Positions 1 to 6,411 of a stretch of 13,110 nucleotides of DNA are shown here, piece by piece. The position numbers and the translations under genes are program-made. The first letter of the stretch is position 1. Each line of letters starts with the position of its first letter. The notes under the pieces were generated by a model that was not told the origin of the DNA, made no database searches, and saw only the letters and a program-made list of their open reading frames with translations. The stretch comes from JBAXEO01 sp964541375 (GTDB lineage: Bacteria > Actinomycetota > Coriobacteriia > Anaerosomatales > JAAXUF01), in the NCBI GenBank assembly GCA_964541375.1, contig CAZIPT010000067.1, forward strand, positions 1 to 13,110, given 5' to 3'.

Positions 1-90
1 ACCCACTCCCAGCGCGAGCACCATCAGAAGCGTCAACAAGACTACGAGCAGCGCCCTCGAACCACGGCCCGTCCCGTCCTGCAAGAACAT
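1..90 (-). CDS. N-terminus of an unidentified membrane or secreted protein (partial)
   Basis: Thirty codons are visible on the minus strand, from an ATG at 88-90 to the window edge. The peptide has a short polar head (MFLQDGTGRGSR) followed by an unbroken hydrophobic run (ALLVVLLTLLMVLALGVG). That is the pattern of an uncleaved signal anchor or of a signal peptide whose cleavage site lies outside the window. A purine-rich GGGAGGG ribosome binding site lies about 6 nt upstream of the ATG, which supports this start. The gene is transcribed away from the rest of the window, with a long leader region behind it (91-414). There is too little sequence to assign a family. The coding call rests on the start context and the clear hydrophobic segment. 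Confidence 0.6.
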   Translation of the reverse strand, partial: MFLQDGTGRGSRALLVVLLTLLMVLALGVG

Positions 91-215
91 TGCGCACCCT
101 CCCCGTTGCGGCACCAGACGACCCCGGCAACCAGGGTGCGTCCCGAACCGGCTGCGCGCCGAAGACCCATCGACAACTCGGCGTCTCGGTTCGAGTCTAC
201 CCACTGCCATAGATG

Positions 216-245
216 AATCTACATGAAGTCTCCACCGTATGACAG
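216..245 (-). promoter_or_regulatory. Candidate promoter for the partial leftward gene
   Basis: Read on the minus strand, CTGTCA (240-245) and TAGATT (216-221) each match four of six consensus positions for the -35 and -10 elements, with an 18-nt spacer. The -10 overlaps a 12-bp palindrome TAGATGAATCTA (210-221), which could be a repressor site. The predicted start, near 209, would give a leader of about 120 nt before the ATG at 90. This is a by-eye match in an AT-richer patch of GC-rich DNA. Confidence 0.25.
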
Positions 246-297
246 TATTGCGTACAACATCCGAACGTATTGCTCGGGAGGAATGCCCCCGGACGGC

Positions 298-327
298 GGT
301 GCCGAGCACCTCGCGGCACTCGGCACC
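298..327. terminator. Perfect 9-bp stem-loop downstream of the GNAT gene
   Basis: GGTGCCGAG (298-306) and CTCGGCACC (319-327) are perfect inverted repeats around a 12-nt loop, about 90 nt past the acetyltransferase stop codon. No U-run follows on either strand, so it is not a canonical intrinsic terminator. It could be an RNA 3'-end stabiliser, a U-independent terminator of the kind proposed for high-GC Gram-positives, or an operator for the leftward gene. Confidence 0.35.
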
Positions 328-414
328 TTCACCTACAGATACACGCCCACTGCACAGCGCACCACGGCCTGGAGGTCTGGCACCCCCTGCCAACAACGCC
401 CGCGTTAGGTAGCC

Positions 415-867
415 CTAGGCAATGCTCTTTCGCATCGTAAGGTGCGGAATCCCCGTGAGCGTACTCACGAAGACCTCCCCTTGTGCCACGAAGCCAAGCC
501 GCTCGTAGAAGCCCAGGGCGTTCGTGCGGGCGTGGAGCCAGAGCTCGTTCGCGCCCTCCTCGACCGCCAACCTCTCCAGCGCGAACATCAGCGCTCGTCC
601 GACGCCACGACCGTGCGCCGTGGGGCTGACCGCGACCTGACGGACCTGCCGAGAAGCGTCGCCCGGCCTTGGCAGCAGCCGAGCCGTCCCCAGGATCAGG
701 CCCCCGGAGTCGAGCGCAACCGCAAACTCGCTGCCGTTTGCGGGGTGATACCAGTCCCCCTCACGCGCAACACCGAAGTCGCGGTAGAGAACCTCGTAGG
801 AAAGATCCAAGACCTCGGCGAAGCGGTCCCACTCGTGCCTTTGGAGTTCGATGCTGAAATCGGCCAC
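415..867 (-). CDS. GNAT-family N-acetyltransferase, ElaA-like
   Basis: This 150-residue protein is a complete GNAT fold, expected to transfer an acetyl group from acetyl-CoA to an unidentified amine. The acetyl-CoA-binding motif A spans about residues 75-94, with the pyrophosphate loop HGRGVG at 85-90 in the R/Q-x-x-G-x-G pattern. The motif B region FYERLGF (120-126) carries the tyrosine that often acts as general acid. The ending GIPHLTMRK is typical of ElaA-like proteins, whose substrate is unknown. The start is GTG (865-867). A GGAGG sits 13 nt upstream, inside the end of nadE, and only 9 nt separate the two genes, so they are probably co-transcribed and translationally coupled. The family is clear. 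The substrate and the link to NAD synthesis cannot be told from the sequence. Confidence 0.9.
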   Translation of the reverse strand: MADFSIELQRHEWDRFAEVLDLSYEVLYRDFGVAREGDWYHPANGSEFAVALDSGGLILGTARLLPRPGDASRQVRQVAVSPTAHGRGVGRALMFALERLAVEEGANELWLHARTNALGFYERLGFVAQGEVFVSTLTGIPHLTMRKSIA

Positions 868-876
868 GTGCGCTTC

Positions 877-2484
877 TCAGCCTCCGAACCCGTTCGTCAC
901 GGGCATGCGACGGTCCCTACCGAACGCCTTCGTGGTGATCTTGACGCCGAGAGGACCTTGCCTTCGCTTGTACTCGGCTCGGTCGGTCATGCCGACTACG
1001 CGATCCACGATGGCGGCGGGAAATCCCATCTTCACGACGTCGTCTCGGCTGTCGTCCTTCTCGACGTAGTGGACCAGGATCGCGTCGAGCACCGAGTACG
1101 GAGGCAACGAGTCCTGGTCAGTCTGGTCGGGCCGTAGCTCCGCACTGGGCGCCTTATCCAGAATCGCCTCAGGAATCACCGGCGTGTCCCCTTGAGCGTT
1201 GCGCCAGCGAGCCAACTCGTAGACGCGTGTCTTGAACACATCCTTGAGCGGAGCAAAACCACCGACCATGTCGCCGTAAAGCGTCGAGTACCCGACCGAA
1301 AGCTCGCTCTTGTTGCCCGTCGCAAGCGTAAGCCAGCCAAACTTGTTGGAGAGCGCCATCAGTAGCGTGCCCCGCACGCGCGCCTGCAGGTTCTCCTCGG
1401 CGACATCAGGGGCGCGCCCCTCGAACGCAGGGTCAAGGGTATCGAGAAGTGCCTGGTAGACAGGCTCGATGGACAGTTCCGTGATCTCGATTCCCAGCGA
1501 CGCAGCCAGCGCCACCGAGTCACCGACACTGCCCGTCGAGGAGTAGCGGCTCGGCATCATCACGCCGTGCACGTGCTCCGGACCCAGCGCGTCGGCCGCG
1601 ATGGCGGCGGTGAGCGCTGAGTCGATGCCGCCGGACAGTCCCAGCACCACATCAGTGAAGCCGTTCTTGTTCACGTAGTCGTGAAGCCCGAGCTCAATCG
1701 CCGAGTAGACCTCATGCGCGCCAGAGACCTCAGGCGCCAAGTCTCCAGACGCTCCGAGACGGCCTTCCGGTGCGAAATCGGCGATAACCAGGTCCTCCTC
1801 GAAGGCCTTTCCGCGTGCGACGACCTCTCCGGTCGGCGAGACGATGACGCTGCGGCCATCGAAAACGAGCTCATCCTGACCGCCCACCAGGTTGCAGTAC
1901 GCGAGCCACACGCCGTTCGCACGCGCCCGCTCGCAGAGCATCGCTTCACGCTCGGCGCCTTTGCCCGCGTGGAACGGAGATGCCGAGATGTTGAAGATGA
2001 CCTGGGCACCCAACTCGGCCACCTCGGCAGCGATGTCCGGCACCCAGATGTCCTCACAGACGGTGTTCGCCATCAAATAGCCGCCGAGGTCGGTGAGACC
2101 CGCCTCCTCCCCCGCTGCAAAGTAGCGTTCTTCGTCGAAGACGCCGTAGTTGGGGAGCCTGCGCTTGTGATAGCGCTGCAGGACCATCCCGTTGCCGCAC
2201 ATCGCAAGAGCGTTGTAGAGGCGGTCTCCGACACGATCCACGTAGCCGACCAGTGTCGGCGTACCACAGGCCGAAGAGATCAGTTCGAGTGCGTCGAGGT
2301 TCGCCTCGATGAAGTGGTCCTTGTGCAGGAGATCCTCGGGAGGGTAGCCGGTGATCGTCAGTTCAGGAAAGATCGTGTACCCCGCCCCGGCGGCACGGGC
2401 CTGTCCGATCGCCTCGAGTATCTTGCGCACGTTCCCGTCGATGTCCCCGACGGTGGTGTTGATCTGTGCCAGCGCGACTCGCAT
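877..2484 (-). CDS. nadE: Glutamine-dependent NAD+ synthetase
   Basis: The 535-residue protein catalyses the last step of NAD+ synthesis, amidating deamido-NAD with ammonia taken from glutamine, with ATP as energy source, in the cytoplasm. The N-terminal half is a carbon-nitrogen hydrolase (glutaminase) domain. Its triad is visible: Glu41 in FPELTITGYPPEDLL, Lys107 in YHKRRLPNYGVFDE and Cys143 in TVCEDIWVPD. The C-terminal half is the synthetase domain, with the ATP-pyrophosphatase loop SGGIDSA at 284-290 and the conserved TGNKSELSVGYSTLYGD segment at about 389-405. Length fits the two-domain bacterial class. I start at the ATG 2482-2484 (MRVALAQIN), which is the family N-terminus. A GTG 36 nt further up adds 12 residues unlike the family and has no ribosome binding site. 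The GNAT gene follows 9 nt after the stop. A palindrome resembling a CsoR operator lies about 90 nt upstream. Confidence 0.97.
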   Translation of the reverse strand: MRVALAQINTTVGDIDGNVRKILEAIGQARAAGAGYTIFPELTITGYPPEDLLHKDHFIEANLDALELISSACGTPTLVGYVDRVGDRLYNALAMCGNGMVLQRYHKRRLPNYGVFDEERYFAAGEEAGLTDLGGYLMANTVCEDIWVPDIAAEVAELGAQVIFNISASPFHAGKGAEREAMLCERARANGVWLAYCNLVGGQDELVFDGRSVIVSPTGEVVARGKAFEEDLVIADFAPEGRLGASGDLAPEVSGAHEVYSAIELGLHDYVNKNGFTDVVLGLSGGIDSALTAAIAADALGPEHVHGVMMPSRYSSTGSVGDSVALAASLGIEITELSIEPVYQALLDTLDPAFEGRAPDVAEENLQARVRGTLLMALSNKFGWLTLATGNKSELSVGYSTLYGDMVGGFAPLKDVFKTRVYELARWRNAQGDTPVIPEAILDKAPSAELRPDQTDQDSLPPYSVLDAILVHYVEKDDSRDDVVKMGFPAAIVDRVVGMTDRAEYKRRQGPLGVKITTKAFGRDRRMPVTNGFGG

Positions 2485-2567
2485 CCCACGTCCTGTCTTC
2501 TCGGCGAACCCACGCGTCACGGGCTCGCGCCCGATTCTACCCGAGCGCCCGTTCGCAGCGAGAACAC

Positions 2568-2586
2568 TCTATACCCCCATGGGTAT
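2568..2586. promoter_or_regulatory. CsoR-like palindrome in the nadE upstream region
   Basis: ATACCC (2571-2576), CCAT, GGGTAT (2581-2586) form a perfect 6-bp inverted repeat with a C/G-tract core and AT flanks. This is the general look of operators bound by CsoR/RcnR-family repressors, such as the TACCC...GGGTA sites of copper-regulated genes. On the minus strand TATAGA (2568-2573) overlaps its edge and could be a -10 element for nadE. No good -35 accompanies it, and no CsoR or copper gene is visible in the window. The palindrome is seen; the regulator is a guess. Confidence 0.3.
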
Positions 2587-2598
2587 TCCCGTACAGCC

Positions 2599-2629
2599 CC
2601 CCACTTCGGAAGGAATGCCATAGGTGGGG
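2599..2629 (-). terminator. Possible stem-loop behind tspO
   Basis: CCCCAC (2599-2604) and GTGGGG (2624-2629) are inverted repeats around a 19-nt loop, starting 7 nt past the tspO stop. The loop is long and no U-run follows, so this is only a weak terminator candidate. Its position directly behind the gene is the main support. Confidence 0.2.
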
Positions 2630-2635
2630 CGTCCG

Positions 2636-3037
2636 CTACCGATTCATGAACGTGATGCTGAACTGGAGCACCGTCGCGATGCTCACCCAGACCAAGTAGG
2701 GCGAGAGCACCAAGGCGATCCACTCGCTGCCAGGACGCCATGCGAGCACGATCCACCAGATGATGGTCACCAGCACCACCAAGATGTCGGCTGCAGCGAG
2801 CGGCAGGTTGCGAAGACCGAACTGGATGGGCGTGAAAGCGAAGTTGCTGACCAGGTTGATAACCAGGGGAACCAAGATGAGCCTAGGCAGCTCGCCTCGG
2901 ACCACTCTCACGACGCTCGCGACGGCGGCGATGGCGATCAAAGGGTAGACGATCGTCCAGATCGTACCGATCACCGACGGCGCAGGAGTCCATTTGGGCT
3001 TGGCAAGGCCGTCGTACCACGTTGAGAAGTCGGTCAC
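2636..3037 (-). CDS. tspO: TspO/MBR family protein (tryptophan-rich sensory protein), short form
   Basis: This 133-residue, strongly hydrophobic membrane protein belongs to the TspO/MBR family, related to the mitochondrial translocator protein and known in bacteria to bind porphyrins and influence stress or pigment responses. The family signature WYDGLAKPKWTPAP (7-20) is followed by about four hydrophobic segments (about 22-42, 52-72, 80-100 and 105-130). Conserved elements include IWTIVYPL, the Trp pair in IIWWIVLAW and PYLVWVSIATVLQFSI near the end. Usual members have about 150-160 residues and five helices. Here the helix that normally precedes the WYxxLxKPxWTP motif is missing. The start is GTG (3035-3037) with a GGAG 8 nt upstream, and the upstream sequence offers no hydrophobic extension in frame. 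The gene is separated from nadE by 151 nt and is divergent from the NlpC/P60 gene, so it is probably its own unit. Confidence 0.88.
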   Translation of the reverse strand: MTDFSTWYDGLAKPKWTPAPSVIGTIWTIVYPLIAIAAVASVVRVVRGELPRLILVPLVINLVSNFAFTPIQFGLRNLPLAAADILVVLVTIIWWIVLAWRPGSEWIALVLSPYLVWVSIATVLQFSITFMNR

Positions 3038-3100
3038 TCTCTGCTCCGTTCGACGAGGGCCCGAGCGCTGCGGGCAACCCGCGCAAGGCTTTCGTCAGGT

Positions 3101-3106
3101 ACTATA
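3101..3106 (-). promoter_or_regulatory. Candidate -10 element for tspO
   Basis: The minus strand reads TATAGT here, five of six matches to the -10 consensus, in otherwise GC-rich DNA. Transcription would start near 3094 and give a leader of about 57 nt containing the hairpin at 3070-3082. There is no convincing -35 at 16-18 nt, so an alternative sigma factor or an activator would be needed. Confidence 0.3.
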
Positions 3107-3142
3107 CCCGCCCTGCTCGGCGAGACTCAGCGATACGCCCGG

Positions 3143-3184
3143 CCTGCGACGTTGCCGTGACGTCACCTACCTGCGACGTTGCCG
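3143..3184. repeat. Pair of 15-bp direct repeats flanking a TGACGTCA palindrome
   Basis: CCTGCGACGTTGCCG occurs exactly twice, at 3143-3157 and 3170-3184, a period of 27 bp. The 12-nt spacer begins with the perfect palindrome TGACGTCA (3158-3165). Two same-face half sites in the middle of a divergent promoter region suggest an operator acting on tspO, the peptidase gene or both. No regulator gene is nearby. Confidence 0.45.
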
Positions 3185-3341
3185 AGAATGGCACGGGCGT
3201 CGCTCCTTTGGCCTCGGCCGCCGCCCCGACGAAGCAGTGCTGTCTCAAGTAGACGAGGGCGGACCGGCACGTGTAGGGCACCGACTCGCACAGCGCGAGC
3301 ACGGCCCCCGCACGTAGTGTCGCCAACGGAAGGACAACTGC

Positions 3342-3974
3342 GTGAAGGTACGATCGAGTCGCCAGCGAGTGTCGGCCATTCTCGGCCGCCTCATCCTCGC
3401 CATCCCCCTCTCGATGGCGCTCACCATGGCGGTGCACACCGCCCCCGCAGGTGCGATCACCCGCGATCAGGTACTCAGCCGAGCAAACCACTGGGTCAAG
3501 AAGCGCGTCCGGTACAGCCAGTCCGGCTACTACGGCGGCTACCGTCGCGACTGCTCAGGCATGGTCTCGATGGCCTGGGGGCTGAAGACGTCATATACGT
3601 CGAGCACCATCGGTTCGCGCGCTCACCGCGTCTCCAAGAAGAACCTCAAGCCCGGAGATGCCGTCCACACCCCTGGTCACGTCTCGATATTCGTCGGCTG
3701 GGCCAACAAGAAGAGGACGCGCTACCGCGTCATGGAGCAGTCCCAGTCGGGCAAGCCGGCGCTGAGACGCACCAGGACCTGGCGCAGGGGCTCTCACGGC
3801 CTACGACTGCGCGGGATCCAGGACACACCACCGGTACTGGTGGCCAGCGTTCCCGCACCGGCGGCCCCCGTAGCGATCGCGCCGGGCGATCCGGTGCCCG
3901 TCACGGCAGCCGCAGCGACGCCTGCGCCCTCAGCAGTGTCGACCTCTCCCGCGGCACCAATCACAACCCCCTAG
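3342..3974 (+). CDS. Secreted NlpC/P60-like cysteine peptidase with Pro/Ala-rich tail
   Basis: This 210-residue protein is the only plus-strand gene. It opens with a signal peptide: basic MKVRSSRQR, a hydrophobic core at about 12-31, and a probable cleavage after APAGA at residue 38. The mature domain (about 39-155) looks like a small NlpC/P60 fold, which hydrolyses peptide stems of peptidoglycan. The nucleophile would be Cys71 in RRDCSGMVSMAW, followed by GDAVHTPGHVSIFVGW with the catalytic His113, and MEQSQSG (131-137) offering the third polar residue. From about 160 on, the protein is a low-complexity Pro/Ala/Val/Thr tail, perhaps a wall-spanning linker. The GTG start (3342-3344) has GGAAGGA 7 nt upstream. 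Its stop codon overlaps that of the convergent DUF5666-like gene. The family assignment is by motif; a CHAP-type amidase is the main alternative. Confidence 0.8.
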   Translation: MKVRSSRQRVSAILGRLILAIPLSMALTMAVHTAPAGAITRDQVLSRANHWVKKRVRYSQSGYYGGYRRDCSGMVSMAWGLKTSYTSSTIGSRAHRVSKKNLKPGDAVHTPGHVSIFVGWANKKRTRYRVMEQSQSGKPALRRTRTWRRGSHGLRLRGIQDTPPVLVASVPAPAAPVAIAPGDPVPVTAAAATPAPSAVSTSPAAPITTP

Positions 3975-4453
3975 AACCCCGCAGGTGGCGCTCCGCCTCC
4001 TCCAGGGCCTCCAAACCGGAAATCCGAGCCCGGCGGGACGACGCTGATCGAACGGGCGTCGATCCCGCCGCTCGCGGGTTGGCCGGCCGCGAAGACCTGG
4101 TCACCCACCTTGAGGTCGGCGGCAGTGAGTTGCTCCTGCTTTGTGAGGCGGGTACTGGTCGAAAGGAACACCGTCTTGGAGCCGCCATCAGCGGTTTTGA
4201 CCGTCACAGACTTGCTGTCGACTGCCAGTACGGTACCGGTCGCAACGGAGCCTGCTTGCCTTCCGAACCCGCGCTGACCACCACTGCCGGCTCCTCCGAT
4301 TCCGCCGCCGTTTTGCCGTTCGGCTCCGGTCCGACCACCCATCCGACCGGCGAACGCCGCCTGACTCTGACTCTTCTGATACATCACTCCGCCATAGAAG
4401 CCCAGAGCACCGGCGAGCACCGCAGCGAGCACCGCCCAGATTGCCGTCTTCAT
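3971..4453 (-). CDS. DUF5666-like membrane-anchored protein of the export cassette
   Basis: This 160-residue protein has a single N-terminal transmembrane segment or uncleaved signal (about 4-24). A glycine/arginine-rich linker follows (about 37-68, with GRMGGRTG and GGGIGGAGSGG). A small beta domain (about 70-138) contains GTVLAVDSKSVTVKT, then VGDQVFAAGQ, the pattern of DUF5666/OB-like domains. The tail (145-160) is again Gly/Pro-rich. Function is unknown. It is the last gene of the cassette, about 25 nt after the permease stop, so it may be an accessory extracytoplasmic subunit. I chose ATG 4451-4453, with AAAGGG 7 nt upstream. A GTG two codons earlier (4457-4459) with GAGG 7 nt upstream is equally possible. 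The stop TAG shares CTAG with the convergent gene's stop. Confidence 0.75.
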   Translation of the reverse strand: MKTAIWAVLAAVLAGALGFYGGVMYQKSQSQAAFAGRMGGRTGAERQNGGGIGGAGSGGQRGFGRQAGSVATGTVLAVDSKSVTVKTADGGSKTVFLSTSTRLTKQEQLTAADLKVGDQVFAAGQPASGGIDARSISVVPPGSDFRFGGPGGGGAPPAGF

Positions 4454-4478
4454 GAGCACACCCTTTCCTCAGCGCGAA

Positions 4479-5702
4479 TCATTGATAGCGAAGCGCCTCG
4501 ACAGGATTCATAGCCGAAGCGCGGAGCGCGGGATAGTAGCCAAAGACCAAGCCGATACCGATGCTGACGCCCGCGGCGAGCAGCACAGAGCCGACAGAGA
4601 CCGAGGTGGATATCCCGGCGAGCTGTTTGAGCGCGAGCGAGACTCCCACGCCGAGAAGAACGCCGACCACCCCCCCGATGAACGTCAGCGCGACCGACTC
4701 GGCGAGGAACTGCATACTGATGTCGGACCGACGCGCCCCGACGGCCTTGCGAAGCCCGATCTCGCGAGTGCGCTCAGTGACCGCAGTGAGCATCATGTTC
4801 ATGATGCCGATGCCTCCGACCAGCAGGGAGATACCTGCGATCGAGGCAAGAACGATGGTGAACGTGCCCGTGATCGTTGACGCCGTGGCGGCGATATCGC
4901 TTTGGGACAGAACGTTGAAATCCGCCTGCGTCGCGTCGGAGATGTTGTGTCGCGCTAGCAGCAGGTCGGTCACCCCCTGCTGCACGGAGGTCATCTGATC
5001 CGCATTCGCCGCCTGCACCGAGATCTGCGACAGGTGGTCGTCGCCCACGAGCAGCTGCTGTTGCGTCGTGAGCGGTATGAAGATGACGTCGTCCTGGTTG
5101 CCGAAACCGGTACCGCCCTTAGAGGCGGTCACTCCAGCCACCTTGAACCGGATGCCATTGATCGTGATCGACTGGCCGACGGCGTTGGCACCGACCCCGA
5201 AGAGGTCGTCTCGCGTAGTCGGACCGATGACGGCAATCCTGCCTACTGAAGCCACGTCCTCGGGCCGGATGAAGCTTCCCTCTGCAACGCTTGTGCTGTG
5301 CACGGTCGCGTACGTGGGCGTGACACCCTGAACCTGGGTGTTCGTGTTGTTCGCCCCCGCAACGACCTGCTGCCGCGAGGACCGTTCCTGGGATACTGCG
5401 CCCACGCCTTGAACGCTCTTCGCGATCGCCTCGGCGTCTGCTGTTGTCAGCGAGAGCGCAGCGCCTCGCGCGCCGCGAGCACCCGCACCGCCGCCGCCAC
5501 CGAATCCCGGCATCACCATGATCAGGTTGGAACCCGCGGACTCTATCGAACTCGTGATGGAAGCCTGTGCACCTTGCCCGATGGCGACCATCACGATGAC
5601 CGATGCGATTCCGACCACGATTCCAAGAATCGTGAGCGCTGAGCGCACCTTGTTCGACGAAACTGAGAACGCGGTCTCTTCGATGACATCATCGAGCCGC
5701 AT
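4479..5702 (-). CDS. MacB/YknZ-type ABC transporter permease (FtsX fold)
   Basis: This 407-residue permease forms the membrane part of a tripartite-like exporter with the ATPase and adaptor upstream. It has the MacB layout: transmembrane helix 1 at about 20-43 (SALTILGIVVGIASVI), a long extracytoplasmic domain (about 44-280), and three C-terminal helices (about 280-306, 333-358, 370-392). The FtsX signature is strong: GGIGIMNMML, then TERTREIGLRKAVGARR (309-325), and it ends in the usual MNPVEALRYQ. A glycine-rich loop, PGFGGGGGAGARGARG, lies at 65-80. The chosen start ATG 5700-5702 (MRLDDVIEE) matches the family N-terminus and overlaps the ATPase stop by 14 nt. The longer frame from 5744 would overlap by 56 nt. 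Close homologues export macrolides, peptides or lipids; the substrate here is unknown. Confidence 0.93.
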   Translation of the reverse strand: MRLDDVIEETAFSVSSNKVRSALTILGIVVGIASVIVMVAIGQGAQASITSSIESAGSNLIMVMPGFGGGGGAGARGARGAALSLTTADAEAIAKSVQGVGAVSQERSSRQQVVAGANNTNTQVQGVTPTYATVHSTSVAEGSFIRPEDVASVGRIAVIGPTTRDDLFGVGANAVGQSITINGIRFKVAGVTASKGGTGFGNQDDVIFIPLTTQQQLLVGDDHLSQISVQAANADQMTSVQQGVTDLLLARHNISDATQADFNVLSQSDIAATASTITGTFTIVLASIAGISLLVGGIGIMNMMLTAVTERTREIGLRKAVGARRSDISMQFLAESVALTFIGGVVGVLLGVGVSLALKQLAGISTSVSVGSVLLAAGVSIGIGLVFGYYPALRASAMNPVEALRYQ

Positions 5703-6411
5703 CGTGCACCGCCCCCAAGATTCGACGCGCGCCGACCAGCTCATCCGAAAGGATCTTGCCGTCCTGTACGTGGACGATACGCTTGGCGTGCTCGGCGATG
5801 TGCGGTTCGTGCGTGATCAGCACTATGGTCCGACCCTCATCGTTCAGTCCCTGGAAGGTCCCCAGAATCACCTCGCCGGTCTTGGTGTCCAAATTCCCCG
5901 TGGGCTCGTCGGCAAGTATCAACCCCGGATCGGTCACCAGTGCGCGCGCAATCGCGACCCGCTGCATCTGGCCGCCCGAAAGCTCGTTGGACTTGTGGTC
6001 CCAGAACTCCTCGGGCAGACCTGCAGCGTTGAGCGCGGCCGCGGCCCGTTCAGGGCGCTCTGACTTCTTCACAGCCGAGTAGAGCAACGGGACGAGCACG
6101 TTTCGCAGGGCTGTGGCCCGCGGGAGCAGGTTGAAGGACTGGAAGACGAAGCCGATCCGTAGGTTGCGGATGTCGGCCAGCGCATCGTCATCGAGCGTTG
6201 CGACGTCCTCACCATCGAGTACGTACGTCCCCGAGCTCGGCGTGTCGAGGCAGCCGAGCATGTTCATGAGCGTCGACTTGCCCGACCCCGAAGGACCCAT
6301 GATCGCGACGAACTCGCCGTCGCCGATGGTCAGGGAAACGCCATCGAGGGCGACGGTGTCGGCACCCAGACCGCCGTGATACACCTTGCAGAGATCCTCG
6401 ATGACGATCAC
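5689..6411 (-). CDS. ABC transporter ATP-binding protein, MacB/LolD/YknY class
   Basis: This 240-residue cytoplasmic ATPase powers the neighbouring permease. All motifs are intact: Walker A GPSGSGKST (39-47), Q-loop Gln91 in FVFQSFNLLP, signature LSGGQMQR (144-151), Walker B LILADEPTGNLD (164-175) with catalytic Glu169, and switch His201 in LITHEP. The wording of Q-loop and Walker B is that of the MacB/LolD/FtsE group rather than of importers. The start is GTG (6409-6411), which overlaps the adaptor stop as GTGA. The 3' end overlaps the permease start by 14 nt. Both overlaps argue for a single mRNA with coupled translation and near-equal dosage. Confidence 0.96.
   Translation of the reverse strand: MIVIEDLCKVYHGGLGADTVALDGVSLTIGDGEFVAIMGPSGSGKSTLMNMLGCLDTPSSGTYVLDGEDVATLDDDALADIRNLRIGFVFQSFNLLPRATALRNVLVPLLYSAVKKSERPERAAAALNAAGLPEEFWDHKSNELSGGQMQRVAIARALVTDPGLILADEPTGNLDTKTGEVILGTFQGLNDEGRTIVLITHEPHIAEHAKRIVHVQDGKILSDELVGARRILGAVHDAAR

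Larger units (their letters stand above)
91..414. other. Intergenic region between the partial membrane-protein gene and the GNAT gene
   Basis: This 324-nt stretch holds no convincing gene. It has an AT-richer patch at about 205-275, where a promoter for the leftward partial gene could lie. It also has two short hairpins behind the acetyltransferase stop codon: TGGCA-N5-TGCCA at 378-392 and a 9-bp stem at 298-327. A 61-codon plus-strand frame at 223-408 has no ribosome binding site and no recognisable composition, so I do not call it. Confidence 0.5.
3038..3341. other. Divergent intergenic region between tspO and the NlpC/P60 gene
   Basis: This 304-nt region holds the 5' leaders and promoters of two divergent genes. 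It contains a small GC hairpin GCGGG-CAA-CCCGC (3070-3082) in the tspO leader, a -10-like hexamer at 3101-3106, a 15-bp direct repeat at 3143-3184, and a hairpin CTCGC-N5-GCGAG (3285-3299) in the leader of the peptidase gene. I looked for a c-di-AMP riboswitch, common before cell-wall hydrolase genes in Actinobacteria, and did not see its conserved blocks. Confidence 0.5.

Noticed and set aside
223..408. Small plus-strand frame of 61 codons in the left intergenic region
   Set aside because: No ribosome binding site, no hydrophobic or conserved pattern, and it crosses the hairpins behind the GNAT gene.
3107..3341. Possible c-di-AMP riboswitch before the cell-wall peptidase gene
   Set aside because: Expected from gene context in Actinobacteria, but the conserved blocks of that riboswitch are not recognisable here.
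3179..4513. Open plus-strand frame of 444 codons
   Set aside because: It runs across the peptidase gene in another frame and then antisense to the DUF5666-like gene. It has low-complexity Arg/Ser-rich composition, no family resemblance and no ribosome binding site, and is explained by high GC.
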